From: an uncultured Eubacterium sp.
GTDB lineage: Bacteria > Bacillota > Clostridia > Lachnospirales > Lachnospiraceae
Direction of reading: 5' to 3'
Length of the DNA stretch: 40,537 nt
NCBI GenBank assembly: GCA_910584065.1
Contig: CAJTZN010000036.1
Span: 1 to 40,537 of the forward strand
In this document: positions 18,044 to 25,239 of the stretch, piece by piece
Numbering within the stretch: the first letter of the stretch is position 1
Layout of the letters: every line of letters begins with the position of its first letter
The notes under the pieces: model-generated
Seen by the model: the letters and a program-made list of their open reading frames with translations, nothing else
What the model was told of the DNA's origin: nothing
Databases searched by the model: none
Program-made: the position numbers and the translations under genes

Positions 18044-20251
18044 ATGAATAAGAAAATTTTAGTAGCACAATTAGGGGTTGGGAACATCAGGGATTCGGAA
18101 TATGCGTATTTTTCTTCTGATGGCCAAATGGAATCTTTCGATCAGGTGGATCATTATATTCAGTTTGACGAGAAAAACAGAAATTGTTATCCCTTTCTCG
18201 CATATTTAGATACGGCCAAAGATGAGAAATTTACGGACTTAATGTTAATAGGAACGATGATGTCTTCCTGGGAACAGCTGTTAGAAAAATTGTTTCCCAA
18301 TGAAGTTATATCAAAGGACGATAAGGAGCGCGATCAAACAGCGTATATCAATGGAATACGTAACTTGCTCGAAGAGAAACTGAGTGAAAGATATGGGCTT
18401 AATACAGTCACTGTCGTCGTAAAAAATGGTGTGACGGAAACAGAGATCATGGGGAATTTTAATGAGATAAAGCAGCAAATGGAAGCGTTTATTAAGCCGT
18501 CAAGTGAGAACATGAAAGCGGATATGGGCTTTGATAAGCGGGATATTTCCATTTATCTTGATATATCAAATGCCTTTAGAAGCGTACCGATGCTGGTATT
18601 CGCAACAACAAATTATCTATCGGTGAGATATCATAATATTAATTTTGTAACAGAAGTTTGTTGTAGTGTTTTAGAGTCGAGCCTTGAACCGGTCACGGCT
18701 GGCGATACGGATCTTGTTCAGAAATATCGGATCGGAGAGAAAAGACCGTTTGATAAAAATAATATAGTTGAAACCGTAATTCCGATGGTGGATCTTACCA
18801 TTGTCTCCATGATCAATCAATGGAATATGGCAATCAATGAGTTTTACGATAGCGGTTCAGTTGTAAAACTTAAGCAGCTTATTGTGGAAGGCGATGCCGG
18901 CTGGTTTGTAGATCCTTCAAAGAGCGATATTATCAAGGCATTTGAAGAGTTTAGTTTTGCGGTAAATAGTAATAACCTAAAACTATTTGAGAGTTCAGTC
19001 AAAACAATTATTGATATACGGCCGACAAAGAATATGCCAGGCTATATATCTGATTTTGTGGATTATTTAGTACAGGATTTTAGAGAGCGGTTCGGCATGG
19101 TATGTGAAATGAGGGAAAACTGCTATGGCAGCCTGACGTTAGCGATAGCGAAGTGGTATGCGGATCAAAGAAGGTTTGGAGATGCTGTCGTTGCCCTACA
19201 GGAGGGAGTGGTAACCTATGTGATAGAAAACTATTGTGAAGAAGTAAAAGAATTGCTGAAGAAAAGAAAAGGGCTAGAAGATAAAGCGGCAGACGAGCTC
19301 ACTGTGGATCTATTAAGCAGCAACGATACGTACAGAAATATGATCAGTACACTACTCTTTTCGAATGAAGAAAATGATGATTTTTTGGAATATTGCAAAA
19401 AATGTCATGTGGATGAAAGTATTTCCGATGTGTGGAATACGTATTTGGAGAAGTATGATTATATCTGTAAGAAGCTAAGAAATCCAGTGATGAAAATTAA
19501 TTATGTGAGTTCGGATGTTTTCGAGGAACTGGTGGAAAGCAGTGATGACAACGAGTATGATATGCGCGAGGCAGAAGAAAATATTGATTATTGTATCAGG
19601 AAGATGATCGACAATGATCTGACAGATTATATCGAGCGTAAATTTGAGTATTTGCTGCAAGTAAAGGTTCATGATTTTTTTATCAGCTATAGGCGGTGCT
19701 ATGGGGAAAAAGATGGTCATGAACGGGCTGTGGCGCTCAAGGATGAATTGATAGCACAGGGGTGTGAAGCGTGGATGGATGACAGGCTGAAATCGGAGAC
19801 GGGAGAATTTACGCCAAAGATCAGAGAGGCGATAAGGAATAGCAAATATTTTATCGTATTATTGGGAGATCAGGTGTTTAACAGGAGTCTTTACAGAGAA
19901 TATCTGAAAGAACCGATCGGGGATGCGCAGCCACAAAAACTGGATGTTTTTTATGAAGAAATAATAACCGCATATAAGCATTTTAAGCAGGATTCGGATA
20001 ACAAGATCATCATTGTGTCATTTGATGGTTATATAACGAAACCGGATAAAATGAATGTGAGGTTATTCGAGGATAAGAAAGAAATAATAAATGCCCATCC
20101 TGAGGCCAAAGGATATTACAACATATTGGCAAAGATCGTAAACGGGGATGTTCAGTTTCATTTTGAGGAAAGTGGCATCCATGATTTGGTGAAGGACGAT
20201 ATATTGAAAATACGTGGTGTTGAAGAAAATATATCGCGAAAACGGAAGTGA
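18044..20251 (+). CDS. CARF-TIR fusion: cyclic-oligoadenylate-activated CRISPR ancillary effector
   Basis: The 735-aa protein starts KKILVAQLGVGN and has LMLIGTMMSSWEQLL and IYLDISNAFRSVPMLVFA (D173-R179), the signature of the Csx2/Csx1-type CARF domain that binds cyclic oligoadenylates. Residues about 215-530 are helical, with AVVALQEGVVTYVIENYCEE and KKLRNPVMKINY, recalling a HEPN domain whose R-Nx4-H motif has no His (R479, N480, then Lys, Ile, Asn). From about 540 a TIR domain begins: VHDFFISYRR, EAWMDDRLKS, FTPKIREAIRNSKYFIVLLG. Candidate catalytic Glu residues are E638/E639 in VFYEEI. TIR domains of this class consume NAD+; a CARF-TIR effector called Cat1 has been reported, from memory. 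ATG 18044 follows AAGGAG; an upstream in-frame start at 17963 lies inside the previous gene. Confidence 0.87.
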   Translation: MNKKILVAQLGVGNIRDSEYAYFSSDGQMESFDQVDHYIQFDEKNRNCYPFLAYLDTAKDEKFTDLMLIGTMMSSWEQLLEKLFPNEVISKDDKERDQTAYINGIRNLLEEKLSERYGLNTVTVVVKNGVTETEIMGNFNEIKQQMEAFIKPSSENMKADMGFDKRDISIYLDISNAFRSVPMLVFATTNYLSVRYHNINFVTEVCCSVLESSLEPVTAGDTDLVQKYRIGEKRPFDKNNIVETVIPMVDLTIVSMINQWNMAINEFYDSGSVVKLKQLIVEGDAGWFVDPSKSDIIKAFEEFSFAVNSNNLKLFESSVKTIIDIRPTKNMPGYISDFVDYLVQDFRERFGMVCEMRENCYGSLTLAIAKWYADQRRFGDAVVALQEGVVTYVIENYCEEVKELLKKRKGLEDKAADELTVDLLSSNDTYRNMISTLLFSNEENDDFLEYCKKCHVDESISDVWNTYLEKYDYICKKLRNPVMKINYVSSDVFEELVESSDDNEYDMREAEENIDYCIRKMIDNDLTDYIERKFEYLLQVKVHDFFISYRRCYGEKDGHERAVALKDELIAQGCEAWMDDRLKSETGEFTPKIREAIRNSKYFIVLLGDQVFNRSLYREYLKEPIGDAQPQKLDVFYEEIITAYKHFKQDSDNKIIIVSFDGYITKPDKMNVRLFEDKKEIINAHPEAKGYYNILAKIVNGDVQFHFEESGIHDLVKDDILKIRGVEENISRKRK

Positions 20252-20278
20252 AAGTAGTGTGAGTGTGTGAGGAATAAA

Positions 20279-21217
20279 ATGAATCAGATATTACAAGAGG
20301 CTCTGAACGTTCATTACATAACATTGTCGTTTACACTTGAAATGACAGAGGATACGATTTTGCCTGAAAATAAGGTTTCGGCAATTCGCGGCGGCATCGG
20401 GGAGATGCTGCTGCGTGCCAATTGTATACGAGACAGGAAATGTGAATGCTGTTATTTTGCTTCGGAATGTATGATCCATCATACGATGTATTCACAATTT
20501 GAAAAGAAACCTCGTTTTGTTACGACAGGGGAGAGTATCGGCTATGTCATTGAGTGTGAAGATTACCAGAGGGAATTTAGGGAAGGGGATACCCTGGTGT
20601 TTCGATTGATTCTTTTTGGGAAAACGGTCGTGTATTTTAATTTGTTTTTGCAGGCGGTTCACATGTTAGGGATGAACGGGCTGGGGAAACAGGAAAGTCA
20701 TTTTCAGATTAGGAATATTGGGAATACGAGCGGGGAGCCGATTCTGGATGGTGTGGATGTCCATATGGAGAAATATCAGGTAATGCAGCTCGGAGATTAC
20801 GTGGGGCATCGTTTGAAGACTTGGAAGGGAAATGTGTTTTCAGTAAAAATGATATTTGAAACACCTTTGACAGTAAAATATAATGGGGAATTTTTGCGGG
20901 AGTATAGCATGGATGCTATCGTCAGGAGCGTGAAACGCAGAATTTATATGCTGGACTGCTTTGAGGGAATTGACGGGGAGGAAGCGTTTGACCAGAATTA
21001 TCCGCTTCCAGTCATCAGGCAGCAGAAGGTGAGACGAAAGGAAGTAAAACGTTTTTCTTCGCGTAAGCAAAGTTCCATGTATTTGAAGGGGATTCAAGGG
21101 GAGATAGAGCTTGAACAGATGGAACCGGATACATTGGAACTTTTATTGGCGGGAGAACTGATCCATATTGGGAAAAATACGAGTTTTGGATTTGGGAGAT
21201 ATAGAGTGGAGTGGTAA
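20279..21217 (+). CDS. cas6: Cas6 pre-crRNA endoribonuclease
   Basis: This 312-aa protein has an N-terminal RAMP half with IRGGIGEMLL and a Cys cluster CECCYFASEC near residue 45, a combination usual in type III Cas6 (PF10040-like). Its end is the hallmark glycine-rich loop IGKNTSFGFGRYRVEW. It should cut each repeat at the base of the GCCC/GGGC hairpin, leaving an 8-nt ATTGACAC handle. The catalytic residue cannot be named by eye; H59/H60 after the Cys cluster are candidates. ATG 20279 is preferred because TGAGG lies 6 nt upstream; a GTG at 20267 is also in frame. It is the last gene of the cas operon. Confidence 0.85.
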   Translation: MNQILQEALNVHYITLSFTLEMTEDTILPENKVSAIRGGIGEMLLRANCIRDRKCECCYFASECMIHHTMYSQFEKKPRFVTTGESIGYVIECEDYQREFREGDTLVFRLILFGKTVVYFNLFLQAVHMLGMNGLGKQESHFQIRNIGNTSGEPILDGVDVHMEKYQVMQLGDYVGHRLKTWKGNVFSVKMIFETPLTVKYNGEFLREYSMDAIVRSVKRRIYMLDCFEGIDGEEAFDQNYPLPVIRQQKVRRKEVKRFSSRKQSSMYLKGIQGEIELEQMEPDTLELLLAGELIHIGKNTSFGFGRYRVEW

Positions 21218-21330
21218 ATTATTGATGGAAAGTATGGATTCAGATAAAAACCATGAAACCGATAGTGTAAAATTTGCATGAGTTAGTAGATTGCCTTTGA
21301 AGAGAAAATCAGCGGTTAAAAGAATTGCTG

Positions 21331-21453
21331 TCAGGTGAAATGCTGTCCGCCGCCGGTCCGGATCATTTCATCTGTTTCGGCAAATGCTTCCAGGCAGTAG
21401 TATTTGGTTCCGTCCTCATTAGGCGCGAATGTTGCGGTATAGATATATTTCAT
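21331..21453 (-). pseudogene. HicB-like antitoxin N-terminal fragment
   Basis: On the minus strand an AAGGAGG site (complement of 21461-21467) precedes an ATG whose product begins MKYIYTATFAPNEDGTKYYC. This is the usual opening of HicB-type antitoxins and related small proteins. The product then changes to unfamiliar sequence and stops after 40 codons. A HicB normally has 70-140 residues, so this looks like a truncated gene. No HicA toxin is seen beside it. The family call is a by-eye resemblance. Confidence 0.4.
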
Positions 21454-21468
21454 AGGTCAGCCTCCTTA

Positions 21469-22101
21469 AATATTTTGGAAATATTGTCGAAGTGCAGCCT
21501 CATGCGCTACCTTTGCCACAAAGCACTGAAAACCTGTTACCTCACACATTTTGAGCGACTTTCGGTCTTGTACGTGTTCGGGCATATGGGGGAAAGCGGG
21601 CGGGAGTTTGTCCACCAGGTCATGTCGTATACCCTGAATTACCAACACAGTGTAACCGAACGTTTTATACAGCGCATTCCTGCCAAGCCGGTGAGTTGCA
21701 TTAAACTCCGTGAACAGTATAAAATGATCACAGCGGAATATGGCTGTAATTGTAATTTCCGGCAAAACAAAAATTGTTATCCGTCACCGGTTTTACATGC
21801 GATCTCCCGTTCTTCCGACTTGCCGGAAGGAATAACATTGCCGACGAGCAGGAGTGTTACGGAAGAAAAGGCGAAGAAAGTAATAGAAGAGATGAATATA
21901 CACAAAAGAAGTCAGGAACTCGCCAGCAGCATATTGGAATATAAAAAGCAAAAGCGTGGCATTGATGCTGCCATTCATAAGGTGGAGAAAGAATTGGAAC
22001 GAATCTATGATAATGCCGGAATCGACCGTTTGGAGGTGGAAATGGGTCTGTTGGTGCGCCGGAAAACGGAAAATGGATTCGAATGGCTGATAGAGATTTA
22101 A
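21469..22101 (+). pseudogene. C-terminal part of a primase with a PriL-like iron-sulfur cysteine domain, 5'-truncated
   Basis: About 210 codons are open. The pattern is C (21493), LTHFERLSVLYVFGHMGE, SGREFVHQVM, LNYQHSVTERFI, KPVSCIKLRE, YGCNCNF and NCYPSPVLHA. This parallels the eukaryote/archaeal primase large-subunit C-terminal domain: C, L-x-H-x-x-R, G, SC-x-K, GC-x-F. Four Cys groups could hold a 4Fe-4S cluster. The rest is a charged helical tail ending RRKTENGFEWLIEI. No primase catalytic part precedes it, and sequence before about 21469 is antisense to a HicB-like fragment, so the gene is broken. Such primases occur beside type III CRISPR adaptation genes and in mobile elements; which applies here is undecided. 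Confidence 0.5.
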
Positions 22102-22123
22102 GGAATGGTTTGTGGAGGATCGC

Positions 22124-22735
22124 ATGATAAGATTGTTTTTAGCAATAGGGAAATGTTGTAAGAGTATGAAGAAAACCGGCGCCTATGAGTTTTGTCAGAG
22201 TATGTGCCATCGTGCGGGGGAGTTTGCGGTGAAAGGTCAGATGAAATGTCCCAATGGCTGTAAGGGGAGGACTTTTCATAAGGACGGAACGTATCAGAGA
22301 AAGCTGGTGTGCTTTGAGAACAATGAGGTCGTCATTCATGAGATTTCGGTCGCCTGTGTAGAATGCAAGGAATGCGGGCGGACCCACGCTGTTCTGCCAT
22401 CTATCGTGATCTGTCATTCCCAGTTCAGTATTCAGTTTGCCGTGCAGTTGATACAGGCTTATTTAGTCGGGCGGTACCGTTCGGTAAATGAAATGTGTAA
22501 AGTATACGATGTTTCGGTTGCTACCTTTTACCGTCTGCTGCATGGGTTTAAGAGGGACTGGAGGCGGATGTTGAAACTGGTTCAGAAATATACGGGAGAG
22601 GTTGGGAAGGAGATTGACAGGGAAATTATGAAATTTGTGGAATATTCGTATGTTGACATGGATGATATTCTGCGGAAGTTTTATGATCGGTATTATTATG
22701 GTTTTCTTTGTTCTGACGAAGTGAACTCTACGTAG
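22124..22735 (+). CDS. DUF6431-like zinc-finger/helix-turn-helix protein of a mobile element
   Basis: The 203-aa protein has an N-terminal Cys pair (CPNGCKG), the segment TFHKDGTYQRKLVCFEN, then VACVECKECGRTHAVLPS and a helix-turn-helix (YRSVNEMCKVYDVSVATFYR). This order matches DUF6431-type proteins, which I associate with transposase gene clusters in Clostridia; they would bind element DNA. ATG 22124 is chosen behind TGGAGG; a GTG at 22112 is in frame but unsupported. It follows the truncated primase by 22 nt. No transposase or clear terminal inverted repeats are present, so the protein may be a stranded remnant. The family name is from memory. Confidence 0.5.
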   Translation: MIRLFLAIGKCCKSMKKTGAYEFCQSMCHRAGEFAVKGQMKCPNGCKGRTFHKDGTYQRKLVCFENNEVVIHEISVACVECKECGRTHAVLPSIVICHSQFSIQFAVQLIQAYLVGRYRSVNEMCKVYDVSVATFYRLLHGFKRDWRRMLKLVQKYTGEVGKEIDREIMKFVEYSYVDMDDILRKFYDRYYYGFLCSDEVNST

Positions 22736-23133
22736 CATTTATGAAGGGTGGGAAGGCAGGTATAATGCAGATATGGATTTGGAGGTTGTTGGCCTTGGGG
22801 GAAAAGCGTAGGAGAAATGGGTAGAACCCAAAGAATGAAGAATGGATAAGTGTTGAAAACGTGCTTTACGTTGGATACGAAATATGTGTTTTGGTTATTG
22901 TTAGTATAGTTATGATAGAGTTCAAAAATAAAAAGCAAAAGGCGGAAAAATTTTATCTTGCATTGGATTGTGAAGTCAGGTATAATACAATTATAGTATT
23001 GAGAATAATATTGTGAAAATTTTCAAAAAACCAAAAATAAGCCTAAAAAGGATAAAAAATCGACCTTTTTCAAAAACATATGCAAATTTGGGGTTGGAAC
23101 ATGCCGGAAAATCGTTGGTTTTGGAGGGGTACC
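22736..23133 (+). other. CRISPR leader region without genes
   Basis: This stretch holds no credible gene. Its first half is G-rich on the plus strand; 22916-23090 is A/T-rich, as leaders usually are. The main promoter is at 22958-22986. A second AGGTATAAT lies at 22758-22766 but has a poor -35 (TTTATG). A partial repeat-like string is at 22808-22829. The first repeat begins at 23134. Confidence 0.6.
22958..22986 (+). promoter_or_regulatory. CRISPR array promoter in the leader
   Basis: TTGCAT (22958-22963), a 17-nt spacer and TATAAT (22981-22986) form a sigma-A promoter about 140 nt before the first repeat, reading into the array. Its -10 neighbourhood closely matches that of the cas operon promoter at 10061-10093. 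Confidence 0.7.
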
Positions 23134-24142
23134 GTAGAAATGGGAGAAGCCCGATGTAGGGCATTGACACGAAAGTTCGCAAATTTTCTCCCAAACTTTT
23201 TCCGGTAGAAATGGGAGAAGCCCGATGTAGGGCATTGACACCATAATCTTCATTTACTTTCCGCGCCTCGTCAGCCCGTAGAAATGGGAGAAGCCCGATG
23301 TAGGGCATTGACACTTGATAACAGCATAATCCTCATAGAATCTTGACTGGTCGTAGAAATGGGAGAAGCCCGATGTAGGGCATTGACACTTTTTCTTCCT
23401 TTTCCATATCGCAATATCTCCTTTCGTGTAGAAATGGGAGAAGCCCGATGTAGGGCATTGACACTTTACAGGTTGAAGGTCTCCGACTGTCTTTACGGTC
23501 CGTAGAAATGGGAGAAGCCCGATGTAGGGCATTGACACATATTCATCTTCATTATTCCTCCGCCCTGTTGTCCATGTAGAAATGGGAGAAGCCCGATGTA
23601 GGGCATTGACACCTTTGATGACTTACTTTAAATGAAAAATGGTTAAAACGTAGAAATGGGAGAAGCCCGATGTAGGGCATTGACACAACACTGTCTTCGT
23701 CGGAAGGCGGGTTGTCAGCAGGTTTCCGTAGAAATGGGAGAAGCCCGATGTAGGGCATTGACACTATTATAAGTCCAACTCCATTGCCAATACGGTACTC
23801 TATGTAGAAATGGGAGAAGCCCGATGTAGGGCATTGACACATAATCTTCGTTCTTGCTTGACCCACACAGGCATTGAGTAGAAATGGGAGAAGCCCGATG
23901 TAGGGCATTGACACTTATAATGTCTTAAGATTGTCTCAGCGACTTCTTCTGCGTAGAAATGGGAGAAGCCCGATGTAGGGCATTGACACAAAATAATTTT
24001 TGTATTCATAGTGTAATCCTCCTTAAAAGTAGAAATGGGAGAAGCCCGATGTAGGGCATTGACACCAAATAATAATCGTGGGAAAATGTGCAGAAGTGTA
24101 AAAAAGTAGAAATGGGAGAAGCCCGATGTAGGGCATTGACAC
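23134..24142 (+). CRISPR. CRISPR array: 14 identical 37-nt repeats, 13 spacers of 34-41 nt
   Basis: Repeats start at 23134, 23205, 23278, 23353, 23428, 23502, 23576, 23650, 23728, 23804, 23878, 23953, 24029 and 24106. Each begins GTAGAAATGG, contains the stem GCCC-GATGTA-GGGC, and ends ATTGACAC; all 14 copies read the same, including the last. The ending resembles the ATTGAAAC 3' end common in type III repeats and fixes the direction as plus. This agrees with a leader promoter on the left. Cas6 at 20279-21217 and the whole effector operon lie upstream, so the array probably serves them. Spacers 4, 6 and 12 are antisense to apparent gene starts. Confidence 0.97.
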
Positions 24143-24462
24143 CAATAGAATCCCCACTTCTATATTGATTCGCTACAGTAATAGGTACCCCTATTTAAGG
24201 CATCTGATATGAGAACTAGACGGCGATATGAGCCACTTGGACAAGAATAAAAAAGAAATCTTATACTCTTTCTTAATTGAAAACATTCGCTCAAAAAACA
24301 AGCTCAATCATGTAAAAAATTCCTCCCCCCACCATCGAACTTGCAAAAAAAACGGATATCCGATATACTCATTGACGAAGCCACTTTTAAAGAACAGAAA
24401 GAGTAAAAAGAAAAAAAGCAAAAAAGCAAAAACCAACAAAACCAAGAAAGCAGGTAAATGAA
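24143..24462. other. Gap between array and second regulator locus; no confident gene
   Basis: The stretch is A/C-rich. A possible small ORF (24228-24461, 77 codons, ending in a run of Lys/Ser) touches the next gene but has no ribosome site and looks like low-complexity sequence. A weak hairpin, AATAGG-TACC-CCTATT, lies at 24180-24195 just past the array and could help end its transcript; there is no real T-tract. Confidence 0.4.
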
Positions 24463-25140
24463 ATGAAAACCATCCTAATCATAGATGATGACATAGACAT
24501 CGGAAACATGCTCCAAGAAGCACTAACAAAAGAAGGATACAACATCCGCCGCGCCTACTCCGGAACCGAAGCGCTATACGTATTAAAAATCACCCCCCTC
24601 CCCCCAGATCTCATCCTGCTCGACCTAATGCTCCCCGGCCTGGACGGCGAAAAACTCCTGCCGCAGATCAAACAAACCCCCGTTATTGTTGTAAGCGCGA
24701 AAGTCGATCTCGATAACAAAGTAGACCTTCTCCGCGGCGGCGCCGTCGATTATATCACAAAACCCTTTCACATGAAGGAACTCTTAGCCAGAGTATCCGT
24801 CCACCTCCGAAACACACACGCGGCCAGCCGATCCGACCGCTCCACGCTGACTTTCGAAAACATCACGCTCCTCACCGACCGCCACGTAGCAACAGTTGAC
24901 GGCGTCGAGGTCAAATTAACCAGAACCGAATACGCCATACTAAAACTCCTCATGCAAAACCCGCTGCAGGTCGTTGCCAAATCGCTCATCTTAGACCGCA
25001 TCAGCGAAGACACCCCCGACTGCACGGAAAGTTCACTGAAAATGCACGTAAGCAATCTGCGGAAAAAGCTGAGGGAGCCGAGCGGGAAAGATTATATCGA
25101 GGCCGTCTGGGGAATCGGTTTCAAAATGCGGAACGATTAA
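24463..25140 (+). CDS. OmpR-family response regulator of the second ABC/kinase locus
   Basis: The 225-aa protein has a receiver domain with DDD acidic cluster, phospho-acceptor D54 in LILLDLMLPG, VVSAKVD and ITKPFHMKELLARV. A winged-helix DNA-binding domain follows with LTRTEYAILKLLMQNPLQVV and a final EAVWGIGFKM. It is followed after 99 nt by an ABC ATPase, permease and kinase; such sets respond to peptide antibiotics. The coding strand is strikingly C-rich with many NNC codons and poly-C runs, unlike the G-rich genes downstream. The ATG has only a weak GCAGG-type ribosome site. Confidence 0.88.
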   Translation: MKTILIIDDDIDIGNMLQEALTKEGYNIRRAYSGTEALYVLKITPLPPDLILLDLMLPGLDGEKLLPQIKQTPVIVVSAKVDLDNKVDLLRGGAVDYITKPFHMKELLARVSVHLRNTHAASRSDRSTLTFENITLLTDRHVATVDGVEVKLTRTEYAILKLLMQNPLQVVAKSLILDRISEDTPDCTESSLKMHVSNLRKKLREPSGKDYIEAVWGIGFKMRND

Positions 25141-25141
25141 A

Positions 25142-25199
25142 TCTTTACTATTTCTTTACGATCTTCTTTACCGTTTTCTTTACGGTTCTCATGTAAAAT
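25142..25199 (+). promoter_or_regulatory. Four phased TCTTTAC repeats and an activated promoter before the ABC genes
   Basis: TCTTTAC occurs at 25142, 25153, 25165 and 25177, spaced 11, 12 and 12 nt, one helical turn apart. An extended -10, TGTAAAAT, follows (TAAAAT at 25194-25199). The -35 position (25171-25176, CCGTTT) is poor and lies within the repeats. This is the layout of a promoter switched on by an OmpR-class regulator, presumably the gene just upstream. Confidence 0.6.
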
Positions 25200-25239
25200 G
25201 TCCATATTGATTCAAATTTTAATCTAGGAGGTAACAGTT

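Noticed and set aside
21218..22735. A complete insertion sequence between cas6 and the array
   Set aside because: No transposase catalytic motif, terminal inverted repeats or target duplication could be seen; only fragments and one DUF6431-like gene.
22991..24009. Minus-strand open frames across the CRISPR array, with repeated PYIGLLPFL / CPTSGFSHFY units
   Set aside because: They are translations of the 37-nt repeat in successive frames and do not encode a repeat protein. Their openness partly reflects spacers antisense to coding sequence.
24228..24461. 77-codon Lys-rich plus-strand ORF just before the second response regulator
   Set aside because: No ribosome binding site, low-complexity tail and A/C-rich composition; described under the gap and not called as a gene.
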